Part shown: positions 34,230 through 42,500 of the stretch, in pieces | Position numbering within the stretch: the stretch's first letter is position 1 | Layout of the letters: the number at the start of each line of letters is the position of its first letter | Assembly (NCBI RefSeq): GCF_035956715.1 | Contig: NZ_CP108381.1 | Coordinates: 3,876,001-3,940,000, forward strand | Source of the DNA: Nocardia sp. NBC_01329 | GTDB taxonomy: Bacteria > Actinomycetota > Actinomycetes > Mycobacteriales > Mycobacteriaceae | Length of the DNA stretch: 64,000 bases | Direction: 5' to 3' | The notes under the pieces: model-generated | Database searches by the model: none | Told to the model about the DNA's origin: nothing | What the model saw: the letters and a program-made list of their open reading frames with translations, nothing else | Position numbers and translations under genes: made by a program

Positions 34230-34256
34230 AGCAGTTCGATTCGTCCGGAACCCGCG

Positions 34257-35642
34257 CTACCGCAGCATCTCCGCGACCAGGAACGACAGCTCCAGCGACT
34301 GTTGTGTGTTCAACCGGGGATCACAGGCCGTCTCGTACCGGCCGGAGAGGTCCAGGTCGGAGATGTCCTGGGCCCCACCCAGGCATTCCGTGACATCTTC
34401 ACCGGTGAGTTCGATGTGTAGCCCGCCCGGGTGGGTGCCCAGTGCGTGGTGGACCTCGAAGAAGCCCTGGACCTCGTCGACGATGCGGTCGAAGTGCCGG
34501 GTTTTGAATCCGGTCGAGGATTCGTGGGTGTTGCCGTGCATCGGGTCGCACTGCCAGATGACCTGGTGCCCGGTGGACTGGACCTTCTGCACGATCGCCG
34601 GGAGGGTCTCGCGGACTTTGGTGTTGCCCATCCGGGAAACCAGAGTCAGTCGGCCGGGTTCGTTGTTCGGATCGAGCCGCTCCACATATTCCACCGCCTG
34701 TTCCGGGGTGGTCGAGGGCCCGATCTTGAGGCCGATCGGGTTGGCCAGCAGTTCGGCGAAGGCGATGTGCGCGCCGTCCAGCTGCCGGGTGCGTTCCCCG
34801 ATCCACAGGAAGTGCGCGGACAGATCGTAGAGGGCGGGGTCGCCGGCCGAGTTGTGCGCGAGCCGCAGCATGGCGCGTTCGTAGTCCAGGACCAGCGCTT
34901 CGTGGGAAGCGTAGATCCGGGCGGACTGGAGGCTGGGGTCGTTGACCCGGCAGGCGGTCATGAACCGCAACCCGCGGTCGATCTCCCCGGCGAGTGCTTC
35001 ATAGCGCGCTCCGGCCGGGGATTGGGCGACGAAGTCTCGGTTCCAGTCGTGCACCTTGTGCAGATCGGCCATTCCGGCGTTGGTCAGCGCCCGGACCAGG
35101 TTCATGGCGGCGCTGGCGTTCGCGTAGGCGCGAACCAGTCGGGACGGGTCGTGCTGACGCAGGGCGGCATCGGCGACCAGGGAGTTGACCATATCGCCGC
35201 GGTAGGACTTCAATCCGAGCGCGTCGGTATCCGAGGACCGCGGTTTCGCGTACTGGCCCGCGATCCGTGCGACCTTCACCACCGGCAGGCTGGCACCGTA
35301 GGTGAGGACCACGGCCATCTGCAGAAGGGTGCGGATGTTGCCGCGAATATGCGGTTCGGTGTTGTCTGCGAATGTTTCCGCGCAGTCGCCTCCTTGCATG
35401 AGGAACGCCTCACCGCGCGCGACCTCGGCGAGCCGCGCCCGCAGTTCGTCGACCTCGGCGGGAACACAGATCGGCGGCACGCTCTCCAGCACCGTGCGCA
35501 TGTTCTCCGCCTGCTCGGGATCCCAGGACGGCTGCTGCAGCGCCGGGCGCGACAGCGCGTCGTCGAGCCGTTTCCGCAGGTCATTGGGCAACGGCGGGAG
35601 TTCGGGCAAACGGTCGATGGGAACGTCGACGGTCCAGTTCAC
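34257..35642 (-). CDS. aroG: Class II DAHP synthase AroG
   Basis: AroG condenses phosphoenolpyruvate and erythrose 4-phosphate, the first step of the shikimate pathway. The 461-residue product starts VNWTVDVPIDRLPELP at GTG 35642, equal to the mycobacterial start. A longer frame to 35711 adds residues with no match. Class II features are FLMQGGDCAETF (metal-binding Cys), GQYAKPRS, YRGDMVN, and DPMHGNTHESSTGFKTRHFD with metal and substrate residues. In M. tuberculosis this enzyme partners chorismate mutase. It is divergent from the RNase AS gene. Confidence 0.97.
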   Translation of the reverse strand: MNWTVDVPIDRLPELPPLPNDLRKRLDDALSRPALQQPSWDPEQAENMRTVLESVPPICVPAEVDELRARLAEVARGEAFLMQGGDCAETFADNTEPHIRGNIRTLLQMAVVLTYGASLPVVKVARIAGQYAKPRSSDTDALGLKSYRGDMVNSLVADAALRQHDPSRLVRAYANASAAMNLVRALTNAGMADLHKVHDWNRDFVAQSPAGARYEALAGEIDRGLRFMTACRVNDPSLQSARIYASHEALVLDYERAMLRLAHNSAGDPALYDLSAHFLWIGERTRQLDGAHIAFAELLANPIGLKIGPSTTPEQAVEYVERLDPNNEPGRLTLVSRMGNTKVRETLPAIVQKVQSTGHQVIWQCDPMHGNTHESSTGFKTRHFDRIVDEVQGFFEVHHALGTHPGGLHIELTGEDVTECLGGAQDISDLDLSGRYETACDPRLNTQQSLELSFLVAEMLR

Positions 35643-35787
35643 CCTTTCAGGATACGTTGCTGCGGTTCCGGCCACGTCTCCGGCGGGGCGGACCAGGATA
35701 AGGGAAACCATCGGGCGCTGTCGGAGTCGTCGACCGGGCCGGTAGGTTCATCCGTACGAGTTACTACGGGTGGTCACCACCCGAAAG

Positions 35788-35880
35788 TCGGGCCCGCCCG
35801 GTTCTGGAGCGTCGGGGTGAAGACTCGGGGTTAAGAGGGCCCGGCCCCGCGGCGCCGGAGGCGGCGCCAATAAACTCAGC
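35788..35880 (-). repeat. Shortened E element (E5) between aroG and the RNase AS gene
   Basis: The arms GGGCCCGCCCGGTTCTGGAG and CTCGGGGTTAAGAGGGCCCG match the ends of the 89-bp E elements, but the centre is mostly deleted. A GC hairpin (35848-35868) and an AATAAACTCAG tail follow. It lies in the divergent promoter region, ending 32 bases before the RNase AS start codon. Confidence 0.65.
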
Positions 35881-35912
35881 GCGTTCTGTTCGCGGCCGAG
35901 GAGACCCACCTT

Positions 35913-36407
35913 TTGAGATATTTCTACGATGCGGAGTTCATCGAGGACGGCCATGTGATCGACCTGGTGTCGATGGGCGTCGTCTGCGAGGACGGGCGTG
36001 AGTTCTATGCCGTGTCCACGGAGTTCGACGCGGGCCGCGCGGGGCCTTGGGTATGCAAGAACGTGCTGCCGAAGCTGCCCCCGAGGACTTCTCCGCTGTG
36101 GCGGACCCGGGAACAGATCCGGGACGATCTGTATCGATTCCTGGTCCCCCGGCCCACTGTGCAACCGGAGCTGTGGGCGTGGGTGAGCGCCTACGACCAT
36201 GTGGTGCTGTGCCAACTGTGGGGTTCGATGGTGGACCTGCCGCCGACGCTGCCCCGCTACACCAACGAGTTGCGGCAGCACTGGGATGCGCACGGCCGGC
36301 CGGATCTGCCGCCACCGCCGCGCGACGCGCACAACGCGCTGGCCGATGCGCGGCACAATCTCGCCAAGTTCGAGGCCATCGAAGTCGCGCGCCGGCGCGC
36401 GCACTGA
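35913..36407 (+). CDS. 3'-5' exoribonuclease RNase AS
   Basis: The 164-residue product matches the mycobacterial RNase AS (Rv2179c), a DEDDh-fold exonuclease that prefers adenylate-containing 3' tails. The DEDD residues are visible in YFYDAEFIEDG, in AWVSAYDHVVLCQLWG and in DAHNALADARHN. The start is TTG 35913 with GAGGAG nine bases upstream; no ATG or GTG fits the conserved RYFYDAEF beginning. A bidirectional hairpin follows 40 bases after its stop. No specific gene symbol is assigned. Confidence 0.88.
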   Translation: MRYFYDAEFIEDGHVIDLVSMGVVCEDGREFYAVSTEFDAGRAGPWVCKNVLPKLPPRTSPLWRTREQIRDDLYRFLVPRPTVQPELWAWVSAYDHVVLCQLWGSMVDLPPTLPRYTNELRQHWDAHGRPDLPPPPRDAHNALADARHNLAKFEAIEVARRRAH

Positions 36408-36449
36408 CGGTGCGCCGCGGCGGGTGATCGATCATCGGCCGGAACACGA

Positions 36450-36483
36450 ACAGGCCCCCCGGTCCGATGACCAGGGGGCCTGT
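36450..36483. terminator. Bidirectional terminator between RNase AS and qcrB
   Basis: ACAGGCCCCC and GGGGGCCTGT are perfect 10-bp arms around a loop of about 14 bases, between convergent genes. Short T-rich DNA (TCGTTGGT) follows on the plus side. Confidence 0.85.
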
Positions 36484-36500
36484 CGTTGGTGCGGGACGGG

Positions 36501-38147
36501 TCAGTGCCCGCCGCGTCCGTTCTGTCCGTTGGAACCGGCTTCGTCCTGTACCCGCTTGAGTACGGCCAGCTGCCGGTGTTCCTCTTCCAGTTCGGCCGCG
36601 AAATGCTGTTCGCTCTCCGCGCGCGGATCGGGCCGCAGGAAGCTGCCGGTGCCCGGCTGTCCCGCCGAACCGAGCTGGTTCATCTTCTTGGGCACCACAG
36701 CGCCCTGGTACTCCAGCGGGATCGGGTGGCCGTGGCTGTCCACCGGCCCCAGCGGCTGGTGCACCTCGATGTACTCACCGTGCGGCAGCCGCTTGATCAC
36801 ACCCGTTTCGATACCGTGCTCGAGTACGGCGCGATCGCTGCGCTGCAGCCCGATGCAGAACCGGTAGGCGAGGAAGTACGCCACCGGCGGCCCGACGAGC
36901 AGGCCGATCCGGCCGATCCAGGTGGTCGCGTTCAACGAGATGTCGAACTTGAGCGCCAGGATGTCGTTGACGCAGGACAGCGTCAACACCACGTAGAAGG
37001 TGATGGCCATCGCACCGATCGCGGTACGCACCGGGACATCGCGCGGACGCTGCAGCAGGTTGTGCCGCGCGTAATCGCCGGTGAGCCTCTTCTCGATCCA
37101 CGGGTAGGCGATCAGCACCATGAACACCAGGCCCATGATCAGCGCGACCCAGAACACCGCGGGCACGGTGTACCGGCCCAGGTACAGCTCCCACGGCGGC
37201 ATCAGACGCGCCAGGCCGTCGGTCCACATCATGTAGAAGTCGGGCTGGGAGCCGGCCGATACCTGCGACGGGTTGTACGGGCCCAGGTTCCAGATCGGGT
37301 TGATCTGGAGTACGCCACCCATGATGGCCACGAAGCCGAGGGTGAACGCGAAGAACGCGCCCTGGTCGGCGGCGAACACCGGGACGATCCGGGAGCCGAC
37401 CACATTGTTCTCGGTGCGGCCCGGGCCGGGGAACTGGGTGTGCTTCTGGTACCAGACGATGGCGACGTGGGCGGCGATGAGCGCCAGCATGATGCCCGGG
37501 AACAGCAGCACATGCGCGATGTAGAGGCGCGGGATGATGATGTCGCCGGGGAAGTCGCCGCCGAACAGCAGCCAGTGCATCCAGGTGCCGATCACCGGGA
37601 TGCCCATGGTGATACCACCGAAAGCGGCTCGCAGACCGGTGCCGGAGAGCAGGTCGTCGGGCAGCGAGTACCCGAAGAAGCCCTCGAACATGGCCAGGAT
37701 CAGCAGCAGTGAGCCGATCACCCAGTTCGCCTCACGCGGCTTGCGGAACGCGCCGGTGAAGAAGATGCGGAACAGGTGGATGATGATCGATGCCGCGAAC
37801 AGCAGCGCCGCCCAGTGGTGCACCTGCCGGACGAACAGGCCGCCGCGCACCTCGAAGGAGATGTTGAGGGCGGTCTCGTAGGCCCGCGACATACCGACGC
37901 CGCGGAGCGGCTGGTAGGCGCCGTCGTAGGTGACGTGCGTCATCGACGGGTCGAAGTACAGCGTCAGGTACACGCCCGACAGCAGCAGGATGATGAACGC
38001 GTAGAGCGCGATCTCACCCAGCAGGAACGACCAATGGGTGGGGAACACCTTGTTGATCGATCGTTTCACGAAGGCGGCGCCGCGATACCGCTCGTCCATT
38101 TCGTTGAATTGTGCCGCGACTTTGCGGCCTACAGCTCCAGAACTCAT
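36501..38147 (-). CDS. qcrB: Menaquinol-cytochrome c reductase cytochrome b subunit QcrB
   Basis: QcrB is the quinol-oxidising and -reducing subunit of the bcc complex that pairs with the aa3 oxidase. The 548-residue product has a cytochrome b core with eight or nine helices (e.g. FVRQVHHWAALLFAASIIIH with a heme-ligand His pair, and RIFFTGAFRKPREANW). A PWELY Qo-site segment is present, and a long C-terminal extension ends in an acidic, Gln- and Asn-rich tail, as is usual in actinobacteria. The ATG at 38147 overlaps the qcrA stop. Confidence 0.97.
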   Translation of the reverse strand: MSSGAVGRKVAAQFNEMDERYRGAAFVKRSINKVFPTHWSFLLGEIALYAFIILLLSGVYLTLYFDPSMTHVTYDGAYQPLRGVGMSRAYETALNISFEVRGGLFVRQVHHWAALLFAASIIIHLFRIFFTGAFRKPREANWVIGSLLLILAMFEGFFGYSLPDDLLSGTGLRAAFGGITMGIPVIGTWMHWLLFGGDFPGDIIIPRLYIAHVLLFPGIMLALIAAHVAIVWYQKHTQFPGPGRTENNVVGSRIVPVFAADQGAFFAFTLGFVAIMGGVLQINPIWNLGPYNPSQVSAGSQPDFYMMWTDGLARLMPPWELYLGRYTVPAVFWVALIMGLVFMVLIAYPWIEKRLTGDYARHNLLQRPRDVPVRTAIGAMAITFYVVLTLSCVNDILALKFDISLNATTWIGRIGLLVGPPVAYFLAYRFCIGLQRSDRAVLEHGIETGVIKRLPHGEYIEVHQPLGPVDSHGHPIPLEYQGAVVPKKMNQLGSAGQPGTGSFLRPDPRAESEQHFAAELEEEHRQLAVLKRVQDEAGSNGQNGRGGH

Positions 38148-39316
38148 GATCGACGCTCCCAGAAGGCGGGGCCGAGGGGTTCGATGAAGTCACCGTTGGC
38201 GACCAGGTACCCCTCTGAGTTTACGGTGATCGGCAGCTGCGGCAGCGCTCGGGCGGCAGGACCGAAGATCGGCTTACCCCATTCGGTCGCGGAGAACTGC
38301 GACTGATGGCAGGGGCACAGGATCCGGTTGGTCTGCTGTTCGAACAGCGAGGTCGGGCAACCGAGGTGGGTGCAGATCTTCGAGTAGGCGAAGTAGTCGC
38401 CGAAGTTGAAGCTTTCCTGACCCTTGCGTTTGATCGCGTTCTTCGCGTCCTCGGACCGCAGCCGGATGAGCATCACGGAATTGCGGATGCCGCGCAGCGA
38501 CTGGAGGGTGGCGTGCTCGTCCCCGCGCCAGGATTCCTTCCACGGGAAGACGGTCTCCATGGCGCCCGCGTCCAGGTCTTCCGGACGGACCAGGACGATG
38601 TCCTGCGGGCGGCCGGTATCGCGGCGGATGTAGATGGTCTCGCCCTGATAGTCCGGAGTCCAGCCCGATACCCACAGCGGCGACTTCTCGCGCTGGGCCC
38701 ACGGGTTCTTCACCATGCCGCCCACGAACACCAGCAGTGCGCCGATGCCGAGCAGGCCGATACCCGCGCCCGCGGTGCGGGTGATGAGCTTGCGGCGGCC
38801 CAGGGTGGAGGTTTCCCCGGCGTCACTCAGCTGGGCTACCAGCGTGCGCCGGTCGACCTCGCTGGACTTACCGTCGTGACGGTCCTGGACCGACAGTTCC
38901 GCGGGGATGAACTTCTTGCGGATCAGTACCACGGCGATGCCGATGGCCAGAATCGAGATACCGAAGGTCAGACCGTAGAGCGGGGTGGTGAGCGAGTACA
39001 GGCCGTGCCCGTCGTCGTCCTTGCCCTTGTACTCCCAGGGCCAGAACAGGAACACGCCCACCAGGGCGGCCGCGGCCAGCCCGGAGATCGCGAACCACAG
39101 TGCGACCTGCCGTTCGGCGCGTTTCTCCGCCCGGGTGCCCGGCACCGGCCAGCGTTCGCGCCGGTAGGCCACATCCACACCGTCACGGGCGGTACCGAGC
39201 GCGACCAGCTCTTCCCGCGACATCGCGTCCAGTTCGGCCTCGGTCGGTTCAGCCGGGGTCGCGGCCGCGGAATGCTTGTCCAGGCCACCCATCTCGTTTT
39301 GCTCCTGTTCGCTCAT
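38144..39316 (-). CDS. qcrA: Rieske iron-sulfur subunit QcrA
   Basis: QcrA carries the 2Fe-2S centre that accepts electrons from menaquinol. The 390-residue product has three membrane helices (about residues 72-92, 110-130 and 170-190), typical of actinobacteria. A C-terminal Rieske domain carries the ligand motifs CTHLGC and CPCHQS. It starts at ATG 39316, three bases after the qcrC stop, and overlaps qcrB by ATGA, so the three genes form one operon. Confidence 0.97.
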   Translation of the reverse strand: MSEQEQNEMGGLDKHSAAATPAEPTEAELDAMSREELVALGTARDGVDVAYRRERWPVPGTRAEKRAERQVALWFAISGLAAAALVGVFLFWPWEYKGKDDDGHGLYSLTTPLYGLTFGISILAIGIAVVLIRKKFIPAELSVQDRHDGKSSEVDRRTLVAQLSDAGETSTLGRRKLITRTAGAGIGLLGIGALLVFVGGMVKNPWAQREKSPLWVSGWTPDYQGETIYIRRDTGRPQDIVLVRPEDLDAGAMETVFPWKESWRGDEHATLQSLRGIRNSVMLIRLRSEDAKNAIKRKGQESFNFGDYFAYSKICTHLGCPTSLFEQQTNRILCPCHQSQFSATEWGKPIFGPAARALPQLPITVNSEGYLVANGDFIEPLGPAFWERRS

Positions 39317-39319
39317 GAC

Positions 39320-40183
39320 TTAGGTCCTCGAACCGATCCAGATCGCCGCACCCACAACCGCCACGATGCCGATGGTCCATATGGCCAGGCCTTCGGTGGC
39401 GGGACCGAAACCACCCAGACCCCAGCCGCCCGGCGATTTCGCCTCGGCCGAGTCCTTGACGTAGGCGATGATGTCGCTCTTCTCCTCCGCCGAGAGCTGC
39501 CGGTCGGAGAATTTCGGCATGTTCTGCGGGCCGGTGACCATGGCGGTCCAGATCTGCGCCTCGGTGGCCGGCTCCAGCGGCGGAGCGAACTTGCCCGAGG
39601 ACAGCGCGCCGCCGCGGCCGGTGAAGTTGTGGCAGGACGCGCAGTTCATGCGGAACAGCTCGCTACCGCGGCCGATGTCACCACCGCGCAGCGATGCCGC
39701 CGCGACCTCGCCGTTCGCGTCGCGCGGCACCGTCGGGCCACCGCCGTTGGCGGCCACATAGGCGCCGAGGGCGTCGGTCTGGTGCGCGTCGAACTTCGCG
39801 GGTTTGCGCTCGGCCTGCGCTTCGTTGCGGGTCATCGGCATACGCCCGGAGGACACCTGGAAGTACACGGCCGCCTCACCGACGCCGATCAGGCTGGGAC
39901 CGCGGTCGGTGACACCCTGCAGGTTCGCGCCGTGGCAGGTGACGCAGGAGGTCTCGTAGAGCTGCTGACCCTCGCGGATCAGCGCCACCGAATCCTCGTT
40001 CGCCGTAGCGATCTGCGGCTCAGGGGTGAGCGCCGAGGCCAGGAAACCGGCTCCGACGAGACCCACCATGAGTGCGAGGCCGCCTGCTATCCGTCGGCGT
40101 AGCCGCCGCTGCCTGCGCTTCTTGCTGGCCTCGCCGTGCCCACCGCTGGCGGGCGCTGGCGCTGTCGGGGGCGATGAACTCAT
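39320..40183 (-). CDS. qcrC: Diheme cytochrome c subunit QcrC
   Basis: QcrC replaces a soluble cytochrome c in actinobacteria and passes electrons straight to the aa3 oxidase. The 287-residue product has an N-terminal basic region and membrane anchor (about 32-52), two heme-binding motifs CVTCH and CASCH, and a C-terminal helix (GLAIWTIGIVAVVGAAIWIG). AAAGGGA lies a few bases before ATG 40183. It follows ctaE by 52 bases in the same direction. Confidence 0.97.
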   Translation of the reverse strand: MSSSPPTAPAPASGGHGEASKKRRQRRLRRRIAGGLALMVGLVGAGFLASALTPEPQIATANEDSVALIREGQQLYETSCVTCHGANLQGVTDRGPSLIGVGEAAVYFQVSSGRMPMTRNEAQAERKPAKFDAHQTDALGAYVAANGGGPTVPRDANGEVAAASLRGGDIGRGSELFRMNCASCHNFTGRGGALSSGKFAPPLEPATEAQIWTAMVTGPQNMPKFSDRQLSAEEKSDIIAYVKDSAEAKSPGGWGLGGFGPATEGLAIWTIGIVAVVGAAIWIGSRT

Positions 40184-40235
40184 CTGTGTCCCTTTGGAGT
40201 AGACGGAACCTGGTGGGCTGTATTGGGCTCCGGTG

Positions 40236-40844
40236 TCACCGGACGAAATAGATCGTGGCGAAGAGCCCGACCCAGACGATGTCGACGAAGTGCCAGTAGT
40301 AGGAGACGACGATCGCGGCGGTCGCCTGGGCAGGGGTGAACTTGCTCATCGCGGTCCGCGCGAGCAGGAACAGGAAGGCGATCAGACCACCGATGACGTG
40401 CAGACCGTGGAAACCGGTGGTGATGTAGAACACCGACCCATAGGAGCTGCCGGAGATCGAGGTCCCCTCCGCCACCAGGTGGTAGTACTCGTAACCCTGC
40501 CCGAACACGAAGAACGTGCCCATGAGGAAGGTGACGACGTACCAGCGGCGCAGCCCGAACACATCACCGCGCTCGGCCGCGAACACACCCATCTGGCAGG
40601 TGAACGACGAGGCGATCAGTACCGCGGTGACCGGGATGGCCAGCGTCATGTTCAGCTCGGTCGGCGGCATCGGCCACTCGGGCGCCTGACTTCGCGCGAC
40701 GAAGTACATCGCGAACAGGCCGGCGAAGAACATCAGCTCGCTGGACAGCCAGATGATGGTACCGACGCTGACCATGTTGGGCCGGTTCAGCGAATGCACA
40801 CGCTGGGTTATGGCCGATCCTGAGGTCCCTACTGCGGTCGTCAC
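40236..40844 (-). CDS. ctaE: Cytochrome c oxidase subunit III CtaE
   Basis: CtaE is a core membrane subunit of the aa3 oxidase. The 202-residue product has five helices and the subunit III pattern: VSVGTIIWLSSELMFFAGLF, ERGDVFGLRRWYVVTFLMG, TTGFHGLHVIGG and YYWHFVDIVWVGLF. The GTG at 40844 matches the conserved start of mycobacterial CtaE. The gene heads the ctaE-qcrCAB operon, whose promoter should lie in the 238-base divergent gap with trpD. Confidence 0.97.
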   Translation of the reverse strand: MTTAVGTSGSAITQRVHSLNRPNMVSVGTIIWLSSELMFFAGLFAMYFVARSQAPEWPMPPTELNMTLAIPVTAVLIASSFTCQMGVFAAERGDVFGLRRWYVVTFLMGTFFVFGQGYEYYHLVAEGTSISGSSYGSVFYITTGFHGLHVIGGLIAFLFLLARTAMSKFTPAQATAAIVVSYYWHFVDIVWVGLFATIYFVR

Positions 40845-41082
40845 GGGGGTAAGTATGACTCTTCGTAGTACGACAGTCGAAGTCGGGTTCCAAACTCGAT
40901 CACTCGTGTCGTGATCGACCCGCGCCGTACGTCTCTCGCAGCGGTTCGGCGTGTCGGCCGACCCCCTCGTGAGCAGCCCCCGCGAACAGCGCGGATGACG
41001 TGGTGCCGCGCCCGCGACGGCGCGCGGTTTAGGGTGTGCACAACCGTTCGGTCACAGATATCGGTGCGACGAGGAGTTTGAG

Positions 41083-42141
41083 ATGAGCGTGCGCAGCTGG
41101 CCCCTGATGCTCGGGGCGCTCGCCGACGGACAGGACCTCACCGCGGATGATACGGCCTGGGTGATCGACGAGATCTTCACCGACAACTCCACCTCGGCGC
41201 AGATCGCCGCTTTCGGGGTCGCGATGAAGATCAAGGGCCCCACTCCGGCCGAACTGGCGGGGATGGCCCGCGGCATGCTCGGACACGCGCGGCTGGTGAA
41301 GGTCGACGGTGACGCGGTGGACATCGTCGGCACCGGCGGCGACCGCTCGGGATCGGTGAACATCTCCACCATGTCCTCGATCGTGGTCGCGGCAGCCGGC
41401 GTGCCTGTCGTCAAGCACGGTAACCGGGCTGCTTCCTCCAAGGCCGGCGGGGCGGATGTTCTCGAGGCGCTGGGCGTGGAACTCGCGCTCGGACCCGCAT
41501 CGGTGGCGCGCTGTGTACGCGAGATGGGTATCGGATTCTGCTTCGCTCCGCTGTTCCATTCCGGCCTGCGTTTCGCCGGGCCGGCCCGTAAGGAGATCGG
41601 GATCCCGACGGTTTTCAATGTGCTGGGTCCGCTCACAAATCCGGCCCAGCCGCGGGCGGGCCTGGTGGGGTGCGCGTTCGAGGATCTGCTGGAAACCATC
41701 GCCGGAGTGTTCGCCGACCGGGGCGCCGGCGCACTGGTGGTGCGTGGCCGCGACGGCCTGGACGAGATCACCACCTCCGATGTCACCGATGTCCATGTGG
41801 TCGCCGACGGCGTGGTCCGCAAAACGGTGATCGATCCGACGCGGCTCGGTATCCCCCGCGTCGATCTGGACGAATTGCGCGGCGGCGATGCCCGGGTGAA
41901 CGCACAGGTGGCCTTGGACGTATTCGCGGGCAATCCCGGGGCGGTGCGCGACGCTGTATTGGTGAACTCCGCCGCCGCCATCACGGCTTACGATTTGTCC
42001 CGTGGCGCGGACGGCGCGGCCGATCTGGACGATCATCTGGTGGCCGGGATCGAACGCGCGGCCGCCGCGATCGACAGCGGTGCGGCCGCCGCCCTGCTGG
42101 ACCGCTGGGCCGCACTCACCCGGACACTCGGCGACGACTGA
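41083..42141 (+). CDS. trpD: Anthranilate phosphoribosyltransferase TrpD
   Basis: TrpD joins anthranilate and PRPP in tryptophan synthesis. The 352-residue product shows the PRPP and metal motif DIVGTGGDRSGSVNIST, the VKHGNRAASSKAGGADVLEA anthranilate region and FNVLGPLTNPAQP. A GAGGAG lies eight bases before ATG 41083. It stands alone, divergent from the respiratory operon, so it is probably expressed separately from other trp genes. Confidence 0.97.
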   Translation: MSVRSWPLMLGALADGQDLTADDTAWVIDEIFTDNSTSAQIAAFGVAMKIKGPTPAELAGMARGMLGHARLVKVDGDAVDIVGTGGDRSGSVNISTMSSIVVAAAGVPVVKHGNRAASSKAGGADVLEALGVELALGPASVARCVREMGIGFCFAPLFHSGLRFAGPARKEIGIPTVFNVLGPLTNPAQPRAGLVGCAFEDLLETIAGVFADRGAGALVVRGRDGLDEITTSDVTDVHVVADGVVRKTVIDPTRLGIPRVDLDELRGGDARVNAQVALDVFAGNPGAVRDAVLVNSAAAITAYDLSRGADGAADLDDHLVAGIERAAAAIDSGAAAALLDRWAALTRTLGDD

Positions 42142-42155
42142 CCCCCGGGGCGGGT

Positions 42156-42431
42156 TCATTCGCCGATGGAGAACCCGGCCTCCACGTCGGCACGCGAATA
42201 CGATTTGAACGCGATATGCGTGACTGTGCGCTGCACACCGGCGACCTTGTCGATTCGTCCCGTCACGACCTCGGCGACCTCCTCGTGGTCGCGGACGCGC
42301 ACCAGCGCGATCAGGTCGACGTCCCCGGCACACGAATAGACCTCGGCGACGCCCTGGGTATCGGCCACCCCCTGGGCGGTCTCCGGAATGCGCCCGTTGT
42401 CGGCCTGGATCAGAACGATGGCGGTAATCAT
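42156..42431 (-). CDS. Stand-alone Lrp/AsnC ligand-binding (RAM) domain protein
   Basis: The 91-residue product is only the C-terminal effector domain of AsnC-type regulators (ITAIVLIQADNGRIPETAQG, CAGDVDLIALVRVRDHEEVA). It has no helix-turn-helix. Such stand-alone domains form dimers or octamers and bind amino acids. It is convergent with trpD, with only 14 bases between the stops. A role in sensing an amino acid near tryptophan synthesis is possible but unproven. Confidence 0.82.
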   Translation of the reverse strand: MITAIVLIQADNGRIPETAQGVADTQGVAEVYSCAGDVDLIALVRVRDHEEVAEVVTGRIDKVAGVQRTVTHIAFKSYSRADVEAGFSIGE

Positions 42432-42500
42432 GGGGACAGCCTAAGCATCTGCACGCCCCCGGATCGTGGGCCCACGCGGTCCGGTCCGGTGACCGGGCGC

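Larger units (their letters stand above)
33361..34256. other. Repeat-filled gap between pknL and aroG
   Basis: The 896 bases between these convergent genes hold no supported gene. Three repeats fill most of it: an inverted, diverged D element (33371-33558), a full D element (33807-33959) and a 25-bp minisatellite (33973-34229). The remaining 250 bases show nothing recognisable. Frames that are open here follow repeat periodicity and switch phase, so they are not taken as genes. Confidence 0.8.

Noticed and set aside
33838..34830. Plus-strand frames running through the D1 repeat and minisatellite (up to 330 codons)
   Set aside because: The 25-base period shifts frame at each unit and the frames run antisense into aroG; there is no plausible start or family.
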